A DNA stretch of 37,677 nucleotides, from the NCBI GenBank assembly GCA_030529995.1, contig JAUMVT010000021.1:1-37677 (forward strand), given 5' to 3'. The notes below the pieces were generated by a model, which did no database searches, was not told the DNA's origin, and worked only from the letters and a program-made list of their open reading frames with translations. The DNA is from Clostridia bacterium. GTDB lineage: Bacteria; Bacillota; Clostridia; Christensenellales; Aristaeellaceae. Within the stretch, counting starts at the first letter, position 1. Each line of letters starts with the position of its first letter. This document shows positions 14,788 through 25,279 of the stretch, in pieces. Made by a program: the position numbers and the translations under genes.

Positions 14788-15699
14788 ATGGTGTATCCCA
14801 AGCCTTTGCATCCCGGAGATACGGTGCGGTTGATCGGCGTGGCAAGCCGCATTGAAGGAGACGATTTGCCCCTTGAAGTCCGCAAACGGGCAGAAATGCT
14901 GGAAGCACTGGGCTTCAAGGTGAAGGTCGATGCAAGCTGTTACAGGAAGTACGGCTACCTTTGCGGAACGGATGAAGAACGGGCAAAGACCTTGATGGCT
15001 GCCTTCGATGATGATGGTGCGGATGGTGTGTGGTGCATTCGAGGCGGCTATGGCTGCCTTCGGCTGCTGCCGCTGGTGGACTGGCAGGTGATTCGTGCCA
15101 ATCCCAAAGCCTTTGTGGGGTACAGCGATATCACGACCCTGCACATGGCCATCAATCAGCGGTGCCATCTGGCCACCTTCCACGGACCGATGCCGGGGAA
15201 TCTGCCGGAAGCCACTTGGGCAAAGCAAAGCCTGCTGGCTGCCCTTGCCGGAGATGCGGATGAGACGCTGAGCCCGGCAGAGCTGCCGCCGCCGGAAGTG
15301 CTGCATCCGGGGGTTGGCACAGGCGAAATAACCGGCGGCAATCTGTCACTGGTAACGGCCTCCCTCGGTACGCCGGATGAAATTGACACGGAGGGCAAGC
15401 TACTCTTTCTGGAGGACGTGGGGGAGAAAGTCTATGCGCTGGATCGTTATCTCTATGAGCTGAAGCAGGCCGGGAAGTTTGCGGCCTGTTCTGGGGTGAT
15501 ACTGGGTCAATTCACCCATTGCCCGGCAGAAGAGGACGGCTTTACCCTGCAAGAAGTGCTGCGGGATGTGTTTGCGGATGTACACAAGCCCATTGTGAGC
15601 GGCCTATGGGCAGGTCACGTTGACAATTCCCTGACTGTACCCCTGGGCCGGAAATATTGTATAGACACATGCAGGGGAAATGTCTATCGTTGTGAATAA
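14788..15699 (+). CDS. ldcA: LD-carboxypeptidase, peptidase family S66 (LdcA/MccF-like), 303 aa
   Basis: The ATG at 14788 is preferred over the GTG at 14779, because GAGGTG (14776-14781) makes a good ribosome-binding site for it. The S66 triad is visible: Ser113 in GYSDIT, Glu209 in LFLEDVGEKVYALDR and His277 in WAGHVDNS. The preceding GVWCIRGGYG is the family N-terminal motif. The enzyme cleaves the L-Lys/DAP-D-Ala bond of murein tetrapeptides in the cytosol during recycling; MccF relatives give microcin C immunity. The murein role is favoured by the neighbours. It is the last gene of the run, followed by a strong terminator. Confidence 0.93.
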   Translation: MVYPKPLHPGDTVRLIGVASRIEGDDLPLEVRKRAEMLEALGFKVKVDASCYRKYGYLCGTDEERAKTLMAAFDDDGADGVWCIRGGYGCLRLLPLVDWQVIRANPKAFVGYSDITTLHMAINQRCHLATFHGPMPGNLPEATWAKQSLLAALAGDADETLSPAELPPPEVLHPGVGTGEITGGNLSLVTASLGTPDEIDTEGKLLFLEDVGEKVYALDRYLYELKQAGKFAACSGVILGQFTHCPAEEDGFTLQEVLRDVFADVHKPIVSGLWAGHVDNSLTVPLGRKYCIDTCRGNVYRCE

Positions 15700-15705
15700 C
15701 CTGGA

Positions 15706-15738
15706 TGGGAAGGAGTGCGAAAACTCTTTCCCATTTTT
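15706..15738 (+). terminator. intrinsic terminator after the LD-carboxypeptidase gene
   Basis: An 11-bp stem (15706-15716 with 15723-15733, one G-U) is followed by TTTTT. It ends the alr-to-ldcA transcript. Confidence 0.9.
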
Positions 15739-15791
15739 CCGGTTTTGGGGTGGATATCGTTAAATAATGTACAAAGTAGGAAAAAAACATC

Positions 15792-15813
15792 CCATAGATT
15801 GCAAATTCTATGG
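15792..15813. repeat. inverted repeat CCATAGA-N8-TCTATGG upstream of the upp promoter
   Basis: Perfect 7-bp arms at 15792-15798 and 15807-15813 end 9 bases before the upp -35 box, a position suited to an activator. Read on the minus strand it is followed by a T-run after four bases, so a terminator-like structure is an alternative; no leftward gene is there to need one. Confidence 0.45.
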
Positions 15814-15822
15814 AAAAGGGGA

Positions 15823-15851
15823 TTGCAAGAAACCATTGCATCTTGTATAAT
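15823..15851 (+). promoter_or_regulatory. promoter of upp and the V-ATPase operon
   Basis: TTGCAA (15823-15828), a 17-base spacer and TATAAT (15846-15851). The transcript would start near 15858. No terminator lies between upp and the ATPase genes, so this is probably the main promoter for the whole block. Confidence 0.85.
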
Positions 15852-15866
15852 AGAAAGCGAATTAAC

Positions 15867-15932
15867 ATGCAGATGGGAGCGTTTAGCGTCATGTTGCGGT
15901 GCAAACTGAGCTTGGAGAGACGGGGCGAATGA
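15867..15932 (+). CDS. possible 21-codon leader ORF in the upp leader
   Basis: An ATG at 15867, about nine bases after the predicted transcript start, opens a frame of 21 codons. Its TGA (15930-15932) lies within the 5' arm of the leader terminator. There is no clear ribosome-binding site, so translation is doubtful. It is listed because of the overlap with the terminator stem. Confidence 0.25.
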   Translation: MQMGAFSVMLRCKLSLERRGE

Positions 15933-15961
15933 GGCTGCGATGCAGTGCTTGTTCGCTTTTT
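15925..15961 (+). terminator. intrinsic terminator in the upp leader (candidate attenuator)
   Basis: GCGAATGAG (15925-15933) pairs with CTTGTTCGC (15948-15956) over nine base pairs with two G-U. An inner CTGC/GCAG stem follows, and then TTTTT at 15957-15961. It lies 70-100 bases after the promoter and about 70 bases before upp, so it can only affect this operon. Confidence 0.7.
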
Positions 15962-15992
15962 CTCAAAATGCGGTTTTGCTTACGAAAACTGA

Positions 15993-16658
<666 letters not shown>

Positions 16659-16700
16659 CGCAGGGGAGGATTCATCCCCGACGGAAAGGTGGTGATTAGG

Positions 16701-17024
16701 TTGTCGCTGGAAGTATTAAGTCGTATCCGTGAGGCGGAAGAGCAGGCGGAGGGCGTGAAGCAGGATGCACAGCGGGAGGCACGGGACATCATCAAGTCCG
16801 TGGAAGCTGCCTGTGCTGCTGCGGAGCGTGCCGCTGCGGTAGAGCAGCGCGGTATGTATCAGCAGCTCATGGAAGGCAAGCGGCAGACGGTTCTGCTCCA
16901 CTTGAAAGAAAGCCGTGAGGCTGCGGATGCACAGGTGGCTTCAGAAATGAAGCAGGCTGAAGGACGGCTGGATCAGGCGGCAAGTCTGATCTTCGAAAGG
17001 GTCGTGAAGCATGGCAATCGTTGA
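16701..17024 (+). CDS. ntpF: V-type ATPase peripheral-stalk subunit G/H (NtpF-like), 107 aa
   Basis: The TTG at 16701 is preferred over the GTG codons at 16689 and 16692. AGGTGGTGA lies at correct spacing, and the resulting start MSLEVLSRIREAEEQAE matches the family. The whole product is an Ala/Glu/Lys-rich helix (AEGVKQDAQREARDI, later EMKQAEGRLDQAA), as expected for the G/H peripheral stalk that pairs with subunit E. Its place as first gene of the ATPase set equals ntpF in the Enterococcus hirae operon. It overlaps the next gene by 14 bases. Confidence 0.85.
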   Translation: MSLEVLSRIREAEEQAEGVKQDAQREARDIIKSVEAACAAAERAAAVEQRGMYQQLMEGKRQTVLLHLKESREAADAQVASEMKQAEGRLDQAASLIFERVVKHGNR

Positions 17025-18921
17025 AATGAAGCGAATCAATCTGCTGGCCATGCGGCAGGATCAGCGCAAGCTCTTTAAGGCGATGCAGCGGATGGGATGC
17101 GTGGAGGTTTCGCCGATTCGGGAAGAAGAAGCCGAAGCGTATCGGGTGAAGGACTCGGGCAGGCTGGCTCAGGTGGAAGATACCATGAACCGGCTGACTT
17201 GGGTCATGAACCACCTGGGTCGCTATAACAAGCAGAAAGCACCCTTCATGGGCAATCGACCGGATGCCCCGGAAGATGAGGTTGCCTACATTGCAGCCCA
17301 TGAGGACGAGCTGACGGCTTTGCTGGATCATGCGGATAGCCTGGAAAAGCGAAGCGGTGAGTACAAGGGACAGCTGGCACGGATTGCTGCCGAGCAGGAA
17401 CAGCTGACGCCTTGGATGAGCCTTGATATCCCCGTGGAGGAAATCAAGAGCACCAAGGATGTGTTCCAGCAGGCAGGTACCATGAACAAGTCCGCCGTAC
17501 AGGCGCTTCAGCAGGCATGGAACGGCCGTGAGGTGTGCCTGGAGGTGCTCTGTGAGGTTCGGGAAAGCGCCTATGTTTGGGTGGCTGCCCACGCTTCCGT
17601 AAAGGATGAGTTCCTTGCTGACCTGAAGGCTGCGGGCTATGCGCCCCAGTCCTTTGGCGACAATCGTGGACTGATCCGTGACCGGTATGAGGCGCTGAGC
17701 CGGGAGACGGAGAAGGTCAAAGCCGGTCAGATCACACTGGAAAAAGAATGGCAGACCATGGCGGAAAGCCTGACACGGCTGAAGATCTGGTACGACATGC
17801 TCTCTGTGGAGAGAGACAACCTGCAGGCGGCGGAACGCACCATCGGGACAGGCATGACCTTCCTGATGCGTGGCTGGGTGCCGGCTGCATTGAGCGAGAA
17901 GGTAGCGGCACGGTTGGTGGAGCTGTCGCCCTCGGCAGTGGTGCAAGTCACTGACCCGGCTGAGGATGATCCGCCGCCTGTGCAGCTGCACAACAACAAG
18001 TACGTTACACCCTTTGAATCCATCATCGAAGGCTTCGCCCTTCCTGCACCCGGCAGTATCGACCCCACGGCAGTCATGGCACCCTTCTATGCACTGCTGT
18101 TCGGCATGATGCTTTCCGATGCAGGCTACGGCCTCGTCATGGCCATTGCCATTCCCCTTTTGGTGAAGCTGAAGCAGCCGGCCAAGAGCAATCAAAAACT
18201 GCTGTGGGTGCTGTTCTTCAGCGCATTGGCCACGGTGGTGTGCGGTGCCGTGTACAACACTTGGTTCGGTTTCAACCTGCCCATCAAGAGCATTCTGGAT
18301 CCCATCAATGATCCCATGCCGGTCATGATTGTGTGCATGGGCATTGGCGTGATTCACCTGTACGCAGGCCTTTGCGTAGGCGCCTATGCCAACATTCGCA
18401 AAGGGAAACCGCTGGATGCGGTGTATGACCAGCTGAGCTGGATGCTTGCCGTGAGCGGCGCCATCATGCTGGTGCTGGATGGCATTGCGGCGGAAATCGG
18501 CAAGTGGATGGCCATTGCAGGCGTTGCACTGATTGTGCTGTTTGCAGGCCGTGAAAAGAAGAATCCTTTCGCAAGACTCATGGGCGGCTTGGGTGCTCTC
18601 TACGGAGCTACCAGCTGGATCTCCGACATTCTCAGCTACATGCGCTTGTTTGGCATGGGTCTGGCCACCGGCGTCATCGGCATGGTGATTAACCAGCTGA
18701 TCGGCATGGTCTTCAGCGCAGGCATTGTGGGTAAGATCATCGGCAGCGTACTGTTCGTCGGTGCGCATGCCTTCAACTTGGGCATTAACGCCCTGGGCGC
18801 GTACGTCCATTCCTGCCGGCTGCAGTACATCGAATTTTTCGGCAAGTTCTACGAGGAAGGCGGCGTTGCTTTCAAGCCGCTGAACTACAATACCCGGTAT
18901 GTCAACTTCAAAGAAGTTTGA
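17011..18921 (+). CDS. ntpI: V-type ATPase subunit I (a-subunit homologue), 636 aa
   Basis: The membrane stator subunit has a cytosolic N-terminal half (about 1-340, starting AIVEMKRINLLAMR) with coiled-coil stretches. A C-terminal membrane domain of roughly seven or eight helices starts near MAPFYALLFGMMLSDAGYG, the family signature. The essential channel arginine is probably Arg545 in SYMRLFGMGLATGV, which faces the ion-binding glutamate of the K ring. The length is typical. It translocates the ion with the K subunits. It follows the stalk gene with an overlap and precedes ntpK by 22 bases with a GGAGG site. Confidence 0.96.
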   Translation: MAIVEMKRINLLAMRQDQRKLFKAMQRMGCVEVSPIREEEAEAYRVKDSGRLAQVEDTMNRLTWVMNHLGRYNKQKAPFMGNRPDAPEDEVAYIAAHEDELTALLDHADSLEKRSGEYKGQLARIAAEQEQLTPWMSLDIPVEEIKSTKDVFQQAGTMNKSAVQALQQAWNGREVCLEVLCEVRESAYVWVAAHASVKDEFLADLKAAGYAPQSFGDNRGLIRDRYEALSRETEKVKAGQITLEKEWQTMAESLTRLKIWYDMLSVERDNLQAAERTIGTGMTFLMRGWVPAALSEKVAARLVELSPSAVVQVTDPAEDDPPPVQLHNNKYVTPFESIIEGFALPAPGSIDPTAVMAPFYALLFGMMLSDAGYGLVMAIAIPLLVKLKQPAKSNQKLLWVLFFSALATVVCGAVYNTWFGFNLPIKSILDPINDPMPVMIVCMGIGVIHLYAGLCVGAYANIRKGKPLDAVYDQLSWMLAVSGAIMLVLDGIAAEIGKWMAIAGVALIVLFAGREKKNPFARLMGGLGALYGATSWISDILSYMRLFGMGLATGVIGMVINQLIGMVFSAGIVGKIIGSVLFVGAHAFNLGINALGAYVHSCRLQYIEFFGKFYEEGGVAFKPLNYNTRYVNFKEV

Positions 18922-18943
18922 ACATTGAAGGAGGAAATGAAAC

Positions 18944-19426
18944 ATGGAATTGCAATGGGGATTGATTCTGGCTTTCGCAGCTGCCGCTATCGCAGTGATT
19001 CTGCCCGGCATGGGCTCTTCCAAGGCTGTTGGTGCCTGCGGCGAAACCGCATCCGGTGTTTCTACCGAGAATCCTGAAGTGAACTCCAAGCTGCTGGTGC
19101 TGCAGCTGCTGCCTGCTACCCAGGGCATTTACGGCTTCCTGATTTCCGTCATCATCATGATCAAGACCGGCATCCTGTCCGGCAACCTGGCCAACGTTTC
19201 CCTGCTGCAGGGCATTGAGTTGGTGATTGCCGCACTGCCTATCGCCGTTGTGGGTTACTTCTCCGCACTGAAGCAGGGTCAGGTTGCTTCCGCCGGCATG
19301 CTCATGACCGGCAAGCGTCCTGAAATGAGCGGCAAGGGCATCACCATGACCGTTATGGTGGAAACCTACGCCGTGCTGTCTCTGCTGGTTTCCTTCCTGG
19401 CTGTGAATGCCATCAACGTGGGTTAA
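18944..19426 (+). CDS. ntpK: V-type ATPase subunit K (rotor ring, Na+-type), 160 aa
   Basis: This four-helix proteolipid (two fused hairpins) has one ion-binding glutamate, Glu140 in MVETYAVL. The residues that form the Na+ site in Enterococcus hirae NtpK (Leu61, Thr64, Gln65, Gln110, Glu139) have counterparts here: Leu56, Thr59 and Gln60 in LPATQGIYG, Gln111 in KQGQ, and Glu140. The motor is therefore predicted to be Na+-coupled rather than H+-coupled. This is inference from family knowledge. The length equals that of the E. hirae protein within a few residues. Confidence 0.96.
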   Translation: MELQWGLILAFAAAAIAVILPGMGSSKAVGACGETASGVSTENPEVNSKLLVLQLLPATQGIYGFLISVIIMIKTGILSGNLANVSLLQGIELVIAALPIAVVGYFSALKQGQVASAGMLMTGKRPEMSGKGITMTVMVETYAVLSLLVSFLAVNAINVG

Positions 19427-19439
19427 GGAGCGAATGCTC

Positions 19440-20039
19440 ATGAATGCAACTGCGATCCTGGAGAAAATCCAAGAGGATGCAAAGGCGAGTAGGGCCGCCA
19501 TCCTCCAAGAGGCCAAAGATCGCGCTGAAAAGATGCGCACTGCATCCGATGCCAAGATTGCATCCGCCAAGGCTGACATGGAAAAGAAGGCCAAGGCTGA
19601 CGGCCTGGTGGAGGAACAGCGGCTGATCCGCATGGAAGAGCTGGATGGGCGCAAGCGCGTATTGGCGGCTAAACGCAGCCTGATTGAACGTGCTTTTGAC
19701 GGAGCACTGCAGAAGATGGAGGCCATGCCTGCCAAGGAAGCCCGCACGTTCCTGCTGGAGATGATTCGGCAGGTGGCGGAAGGCGATGAGCAGATCATCG
19801 TAGGGGCTGACCATGACGCATGGTTTGACGATACCTTTGTCACTGCGGCCAACGAGGCACTGAAGCAAGCAGGACGGAAGGCTGAACTGACGGTGGCTGG
19901 TGAAAAGCGAAGCGGCGTCAGTGGCCTGATTCTTGCCAAGGATGATACGGAAATTAACTGCGGCTATGCCTCCATTCTGGACAGCAAACGGCTGGAAATG
20001 GAAGCGGAGGTTGCGCAGGTTCTTTTCCCGGAAAAGTAA
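19440..20039 (+). CDS. ntpE: V-type ATPase subunit E (peripheral stalk), 199 aa
   Basis: The ATG at 19440 (MNATAILEKIQED) is chosen because AAGGAG is nine bases before it; the ATG at 19434 is too close to that site. The N-terminal 100 residues are a long charged helix (AKASRAAILQEAKDRAEKM) that pairs with the G/H subunit. The C-terminal globular part contains SGLILAKDDTEINCGY, the family hallmark. It forms the stator stalks that hold the A3B3 head. It lies between K and C as in Enterococcus. Confidence 0.94.
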   Translation: MNATAILEKIQEDAKASRAAILQEAKDRAEKMRTASDAKIASAKADMEKKAKADGLVEEQRLIRMEELDGRKRVLAAKRSLIERAFDGALQKMEAMPAKEARTFLLEMIRQVAEGDEQIIVGADHDAWFDDTFVTAANEALKQAGRKAELTVAGEKRSGVSGLILAKDDTEINCGYASILDSKRLEMEAEVAQVLFPEK

Positions 20040-20069
20040 CGAATCCGATGAAAGAAGGGAGGGCTGGCC

Positions 20070-21047
20070 ATGCCACAGGAAAGCGTGGGCTACGCCGTAG
20101 GACGCATCAGCATGCTGCGTCGTGACGCGCTGGACGCCAGTCGCCTGGAAAGACTGCTTTCCACGGCAAGCTATGCTGAAGCAAAGCGTACCCTTTCGGA
20201 AATCGGATGGACTGCCGCTGAAGAGGCGGATCATGAACAGCTGGCTATGGAGCGGGTTGCGGAGGCGAGCCGCATTGTGCGTCAGCTGTCCACCGATGAA
20301 AAGGTCACGAATTGTTTCTTACTGAAGTATGATATTGCCAATCTGAAAATGCTGCTGAAGGCAAGGTGTCTGGGCATTTCGGCCGACTACCTGTCGGACA
20401 GCGGTACCATGGCTGTGGATGCTTTGCGGCATGCCGTGGCGGATCACAACTACAAGCAGCTGCCTGCTCCCATTGCACAGGCCATGGAGGAGCTGGAAAA
20501 AGAGCTTGTGGTCAGCGTGGATCCCCTTGCCATTGACGTGAAGCTGGATCAGGCCATGTTTCGGCAGATTTTTGCCAGTCTGGAGAAGACCAAGTGCCGC
20601 ACGGCGGTCACCTACTTTCAGGCACGGGTTGACCTGCTGAACGCACTGGCCATGCTCCGCAGCCGGCAAATGAAAAAGGATACGGCCTTCTTCATGCATG
20701 TACTGCTTGCAGGCGGAACCATTGCCGATGAAGCGTGGCAGAAAACCTTCACCAAGGTGGAAGAGCTGCCGAAGCTTCTGAGCAAGTACGGCGCATCCGT
20801 GCAGGATGCGGCCTACCGTGCGGTGAATGATCCGGCACATCTGCCCGGGCTGGAAAAGGCCATGGACAATGAGCTGCTGAAGCTGTTCCTGCCATACAAG
20901 TACAACAACATGAACCTGGAATTCATTCTCAGCTATCTGCTGGCCACGGAACGTGAAGCGGCAGCAGTGCGGCTGGTGATGGCCGGCAAGGCCAACGGCT
21001 TTGCCATGGAGGCCATCAGGGAAAGGCTGCGTGATCTGTATGGCTGA
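20070..21047 (+). CDS. ntpC: V-type ATPase subunit C (central-stalk adaptor, d-subunit type), 325 aa
   Basis: The start follows AAGGGAGGG. The all-helical protein begins VGYAVGRISMLRRDALDASRL and includes NCFLLKYDIANLKMLLKA, typical of the prokaryotic C (eukaryotic d) subunit, which caps the K ring and sockets the D-F axle. The length is close to the Enterococcus protein. The gene overlaps subunit F by 8 bases. Confidence 0.93.
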   Translation: MPQESVGYAVGRISMLRRDALDASRLERLLSTASYAEAKRTLSEIGWTAAEEADHEQLAMERVAEASRIVRQLSTDEKVTNCFLLKYDIANLKMLLKARCLGISADYLSDSGTMAVDALRHAVADHNYKQLPAPIAQAMEELEKELVVSVDPLAIDVKLDQAMFRQIFASLEKTKCRTAVTYFQARVDLLNALAMLRSRQMKKDTAFFMHVLLAGGTIADEAWQKTFTKVEELPKLLSKYGASVQDAAYRAVNDPAHLPGLEKAMDNELLKLFLPYKYNNMNLEFILSYLLATEREAAAVRLVMAGKANGFAMEAIRERLRDLYG

Positions 21048-21378
21048 GATGAAGAAGATGGGCGTCGTAGGGGAGCGGGATGCGGTGCTGGCCTTCAAGG
21101 CGGTAGGCATGCGTGTCATCGATGTTTCTACGGCGGAAGAAACCACGGCAGCGCTGCATAAGCTGGCCTGCGAGGGTGTTCCGGTGATTTTCATCACGGA
21201 AACCATGGCGGAGCTTGTGCCGGAAGCACTGCAGAAGTATAAGACCATGCCGGGCACGGCGGTAATTCCCATTCCCGGCAGCCAGGGCGTAAACGGATTC
21301 GGCCTGGGGCGCGTGAAGGCTAATGTGGAAAAGGCCATCGGCGCAGATATTTTGTTCAATAACAAGAAAGAGGGGTAA
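21040..21378 (+). CDS. ntpG: V-type ATPase subunit F (NtpG-like), 112 aa
   Basis: The ATG at 21040 overlaps the C-subunit stop by 8 bases. The sequence [18 protein letters not shown] and the later VIFITETMA and [11 protein letters not shown] show the small Rossmann-like F subunit, which binds subunit D to form the rotor axle. The frame is open further upstream, but that part duplicates the C-subunit coding sequence. Enterococcus calls this gene ntpG. Its stop is shared with an ATG at 21378. Confidence 0.93.
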   Translation: MAEMKKMGVVGERDAVLAFKAVGMRVIDVSTAEETTAALHKLACEGVPVIFITETMAELVPEALQKYKTMPGTAVIPIPGSQGVNGFGLGRVKANVEKAIGADILFNNKKEG

Positions 21379-21383
21379 TGACC

Positions 21384-23152
<1,769 letters not shown>

Positions 23153-23153
<1 letters not shown>

Positions 23154-24538
23154 TGCTCAAGGAATACCATACGATTAAAGAAGTGGTAGGCCCTTTGATG
23201 CTGGTGGAAGGCGTCTCCGGGGTCACCTACAATGAACTGGTTGAAATCACTCAAAGCAACGGGGAAAAGCGCTCCGGCAAGGTGCTGGAAGTGAACGGGG
23301 ATAAGGCGCTGGTGCAGCTGTTTGAATCCTCCAACGGCCTGCGTATTTCCGATGCCTCTGCCCGCTTCCTGGGGCGCTCCATCGAGCTGAGCGTGTCCAT
23401 GGATATGCTGGGTCGCGTGTTCGATGGCATGGGTCGCCCGAAGGACGATGGCCCGGAGCTGATTCCTGAAAAGCGGATGGACATCAACGGCGAGCCTCTG
23501 AACCCTGCCGCCCGTGACTATCCCAGCGAGTTCATTCAGACCGGCATTTCCGCCATTGACGGATTGAATACCCTGGTGCGTGGCCAGAAGCTGCCTGTGT
23601 TCTCCGGCTCCGGCCTGCCTCATGCCCAGCTGGCTACCCAGATTGCCCGCCAGGCAAAGGTGCTGGGCAAGGATGACAAGTTCGCCGTTGTCTTCGGTGC
23701 CATCGGCATTACCTTCGAAGAAGCGGATTACTTCATCAGCGACTTCCGCCGCACCGGTGCTATCGAGCGTGCCGTGCTGTTCATGAACCTGGCTAATGAC
23801 CCGGCTATTGAACGTATCGCTACCCCTCGTATGGCACTGACTGCCGCAGAGTATCTGGCCTATGAAAAGAGCATGCATGTGCTGGTCATCCTCACGGATA
23901 TTACCAACTATGCGGAAGCTCTGCGTGAAGTGTCTGCCGCCCGTAAGGAAGTTCCTGGCCGCCGCGGATATCCCGGCTACCTGTACACCGACCTTGCCAG
24001 CATGTATGAACGGGCAGGCCGCGTGGTAGGTAAGAAGGGTTCGATTACCCAGATCCCGATCCTGACCATGCCGGAAGACGATAAGACCCACCCCATCCCT
24101 GACTTGACGGGATACATTACCGAGGGTCAGATCATCCTGAGCCGCGAACTGTACCGCAAGGGCATTGAGCCACCTATTGATGTTATGCCCTCCCTGTCCC
24201 GTCTGAAGGACAAGGGCATTGGCGCAGGCAAGACCCGGAAGGATCATGCCGCCACCATGAACCAGCTATTTGCCGCCTACTCCCGTGGCAAGGAAGCCAA
24301 GGAACTGGCTGTCATCTTGGGTGAAGCCGCACTGTCTGACATCGATAAGCTGTATGCAGCCTTTGCTGATGCCTTCGAAAAGGAGTACGTGGCACAGGGA
24401 TACAACACCAACCGTTCCATTGAGGAAACACTGGATCTGGGCTGGAAGCTGCTGGCCATGCTGCCTCGTACGGAGCTGAAGCGTATCCGTGACGATATGC
24501 TGGATGAGTATCTGCCCAAGAAAGGGGAGGGTGCCTGA
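23153..24538 (+). CDS. ntpB: V-type ATPase regulatory subunit B, 461 aa
   Basis: It is the non-catalytic partner of A in the A3B3 head. It has [13 protein letters not shown] at the N-terminus, a degenerate P-loop region ([21 protein letters not shown]) without GKT, and [21 protein letters not shown]. It ends with PKKGEGA. The length matches Enterococcus NtpB. The start has AAGGAGGGC. TAATG and TGATG overlaps link it to A and D, so the three are coupled. Confidence 0.97.
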
Positions 24539-25179
24539 TGCCCGCCACACTTCGCGTAAACCCTACGCGGATGGAGCTGACCCGCATCAAGAAGCGCCTT
24601 GTCACCGCCACCCGCGGACATAAGCTGCTCAAGGATAAGCGGGATGAAATGGTTCGCCAGTTCATCCTCATTATCCGCGAAAACTACACCCTGCGGCAGG
24701 AGGTGGAGCAGGAGCTGTCCGGCGCACTGAAGGACTTTGCCATGGCACGGGCTGTCATGGATCCTCAGGCACTGGAAGAAGCTGTGCTGTATCCTGCGAG
24801 ACAGGCTCAGTTGGAGCTGGGCACGAAGAACATCCTCTCCGTGCATGTGCCAACCATTCAGGTTAACGAAGCTTCTCTGGAAGAGACCGTGCAGGCCTAT
24901 GGCTTTGCGGAAACGTCTTCTCAGCTGGACGGCGCTATTGCCACCTTGGCAGATCTGCTGCCCAAGATGGTGCGCCTTGCGGAAATCGAGAAGACTTGCG
25001 ACATGCTGGCCGATGAAATTGAGAAAACACGCCGCCGTGTGAATGCACTGGAATATGTGATGATTCCTCAGTTCGAGGCTACCATTCGGGAAATCTCCAT
25101 GAAGCTGGAAGAAAACGAACGCGGTGCTACCACTCGCCTGATGAAGGTGAAGGATATGATGGCGCAGCGGGACGCATAA
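24538..25179 (+). CDS. ntpD: V-type ATPase subunit D (rotor axle), 213 aa
   Basis: The protein is two long helices (about 1-75 and 130-210) around a short middle. It starts RVNPTRMELTRIKKRLVTAT and contains HKLLKDKRDEMVRQF, the D-subunit signature; the C-terminal helix has RRRVNALEYVMIPQFE. D forms the central shaft that turns inside A3B3 and binds F. It is the last gene of the operon, ended by a strong terminator at 25186-25222. The nine-gene order is the same as in E. hirae up to ntpD, without ntpH and ntpJ. Confidence 0.96.
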   Translation: MPATLRVNPTRMELTRIKKRLVTATRGHKLLKDKRDEMVRQFILIIRENYTLRQEVEQELSGALKDFAMARAVMDPQALEEAVLYPARQAQLELGTKNILSVHVPTIQVNEASLEETVQAYGFAETSSQLDGAIATLADLLPKMVRLAEIEKTCDMLADEIEKTRRRVNALEYVMIPQFEATIREISMKLEENERGATTRLMKVKDMMAQRDA

Positions 25180-25185
25180 AAGCAG

Positions 25186-25222
25186 TTCGCCGGTTGGAGC
25201 AATCCGACCGGCGAATGTTTTT
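25186..25222 (+). terminator. intrinsic terminator of the V-ATPase operon
   Basis: TTCGCCGGT (25186-25194) pairs perfectly with ACCGGCGAA (25207-25215), followed by TG and TTTTT. Confidence 0.92.
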
Positions 25223-25232
25223 GACAGCAAGA

Positions 25233-25261
25233 AGCCCTGCATCATGATCGGATGCAGGGCT
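25233..25261 (-). terminator. hairpin ending the leftward pst-pho operon
   Basis: AGCCCTGCATC (25233-25243) and GATGCAGGGCT (25251-25261) form a perfect 11-bp stem just after the phoR stop. On the minus strand the tail (TCTTGCTG) is poor in T, so it may be a weak terminator or an mRNA-stabilising 3' hairpin. Confidence 0.65.
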
Positions 25262-25279
25262 TTCACATTCGTAAGAAGA

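Noticed and set aside
15852-15924. PyrR-binding loop or a known riboswitch in the upp leader
   Set aside because: GGAGAGACG near 15914 is only vaguely like the PyrR loop, and I see no match to a riboswitch class; naming one would be guesswork.
16867-19128. 753-codon minus-strand frame opposite subunit I
   Set aside because: Antisense shadow; the plus-strand protein is clearly the conserved one.
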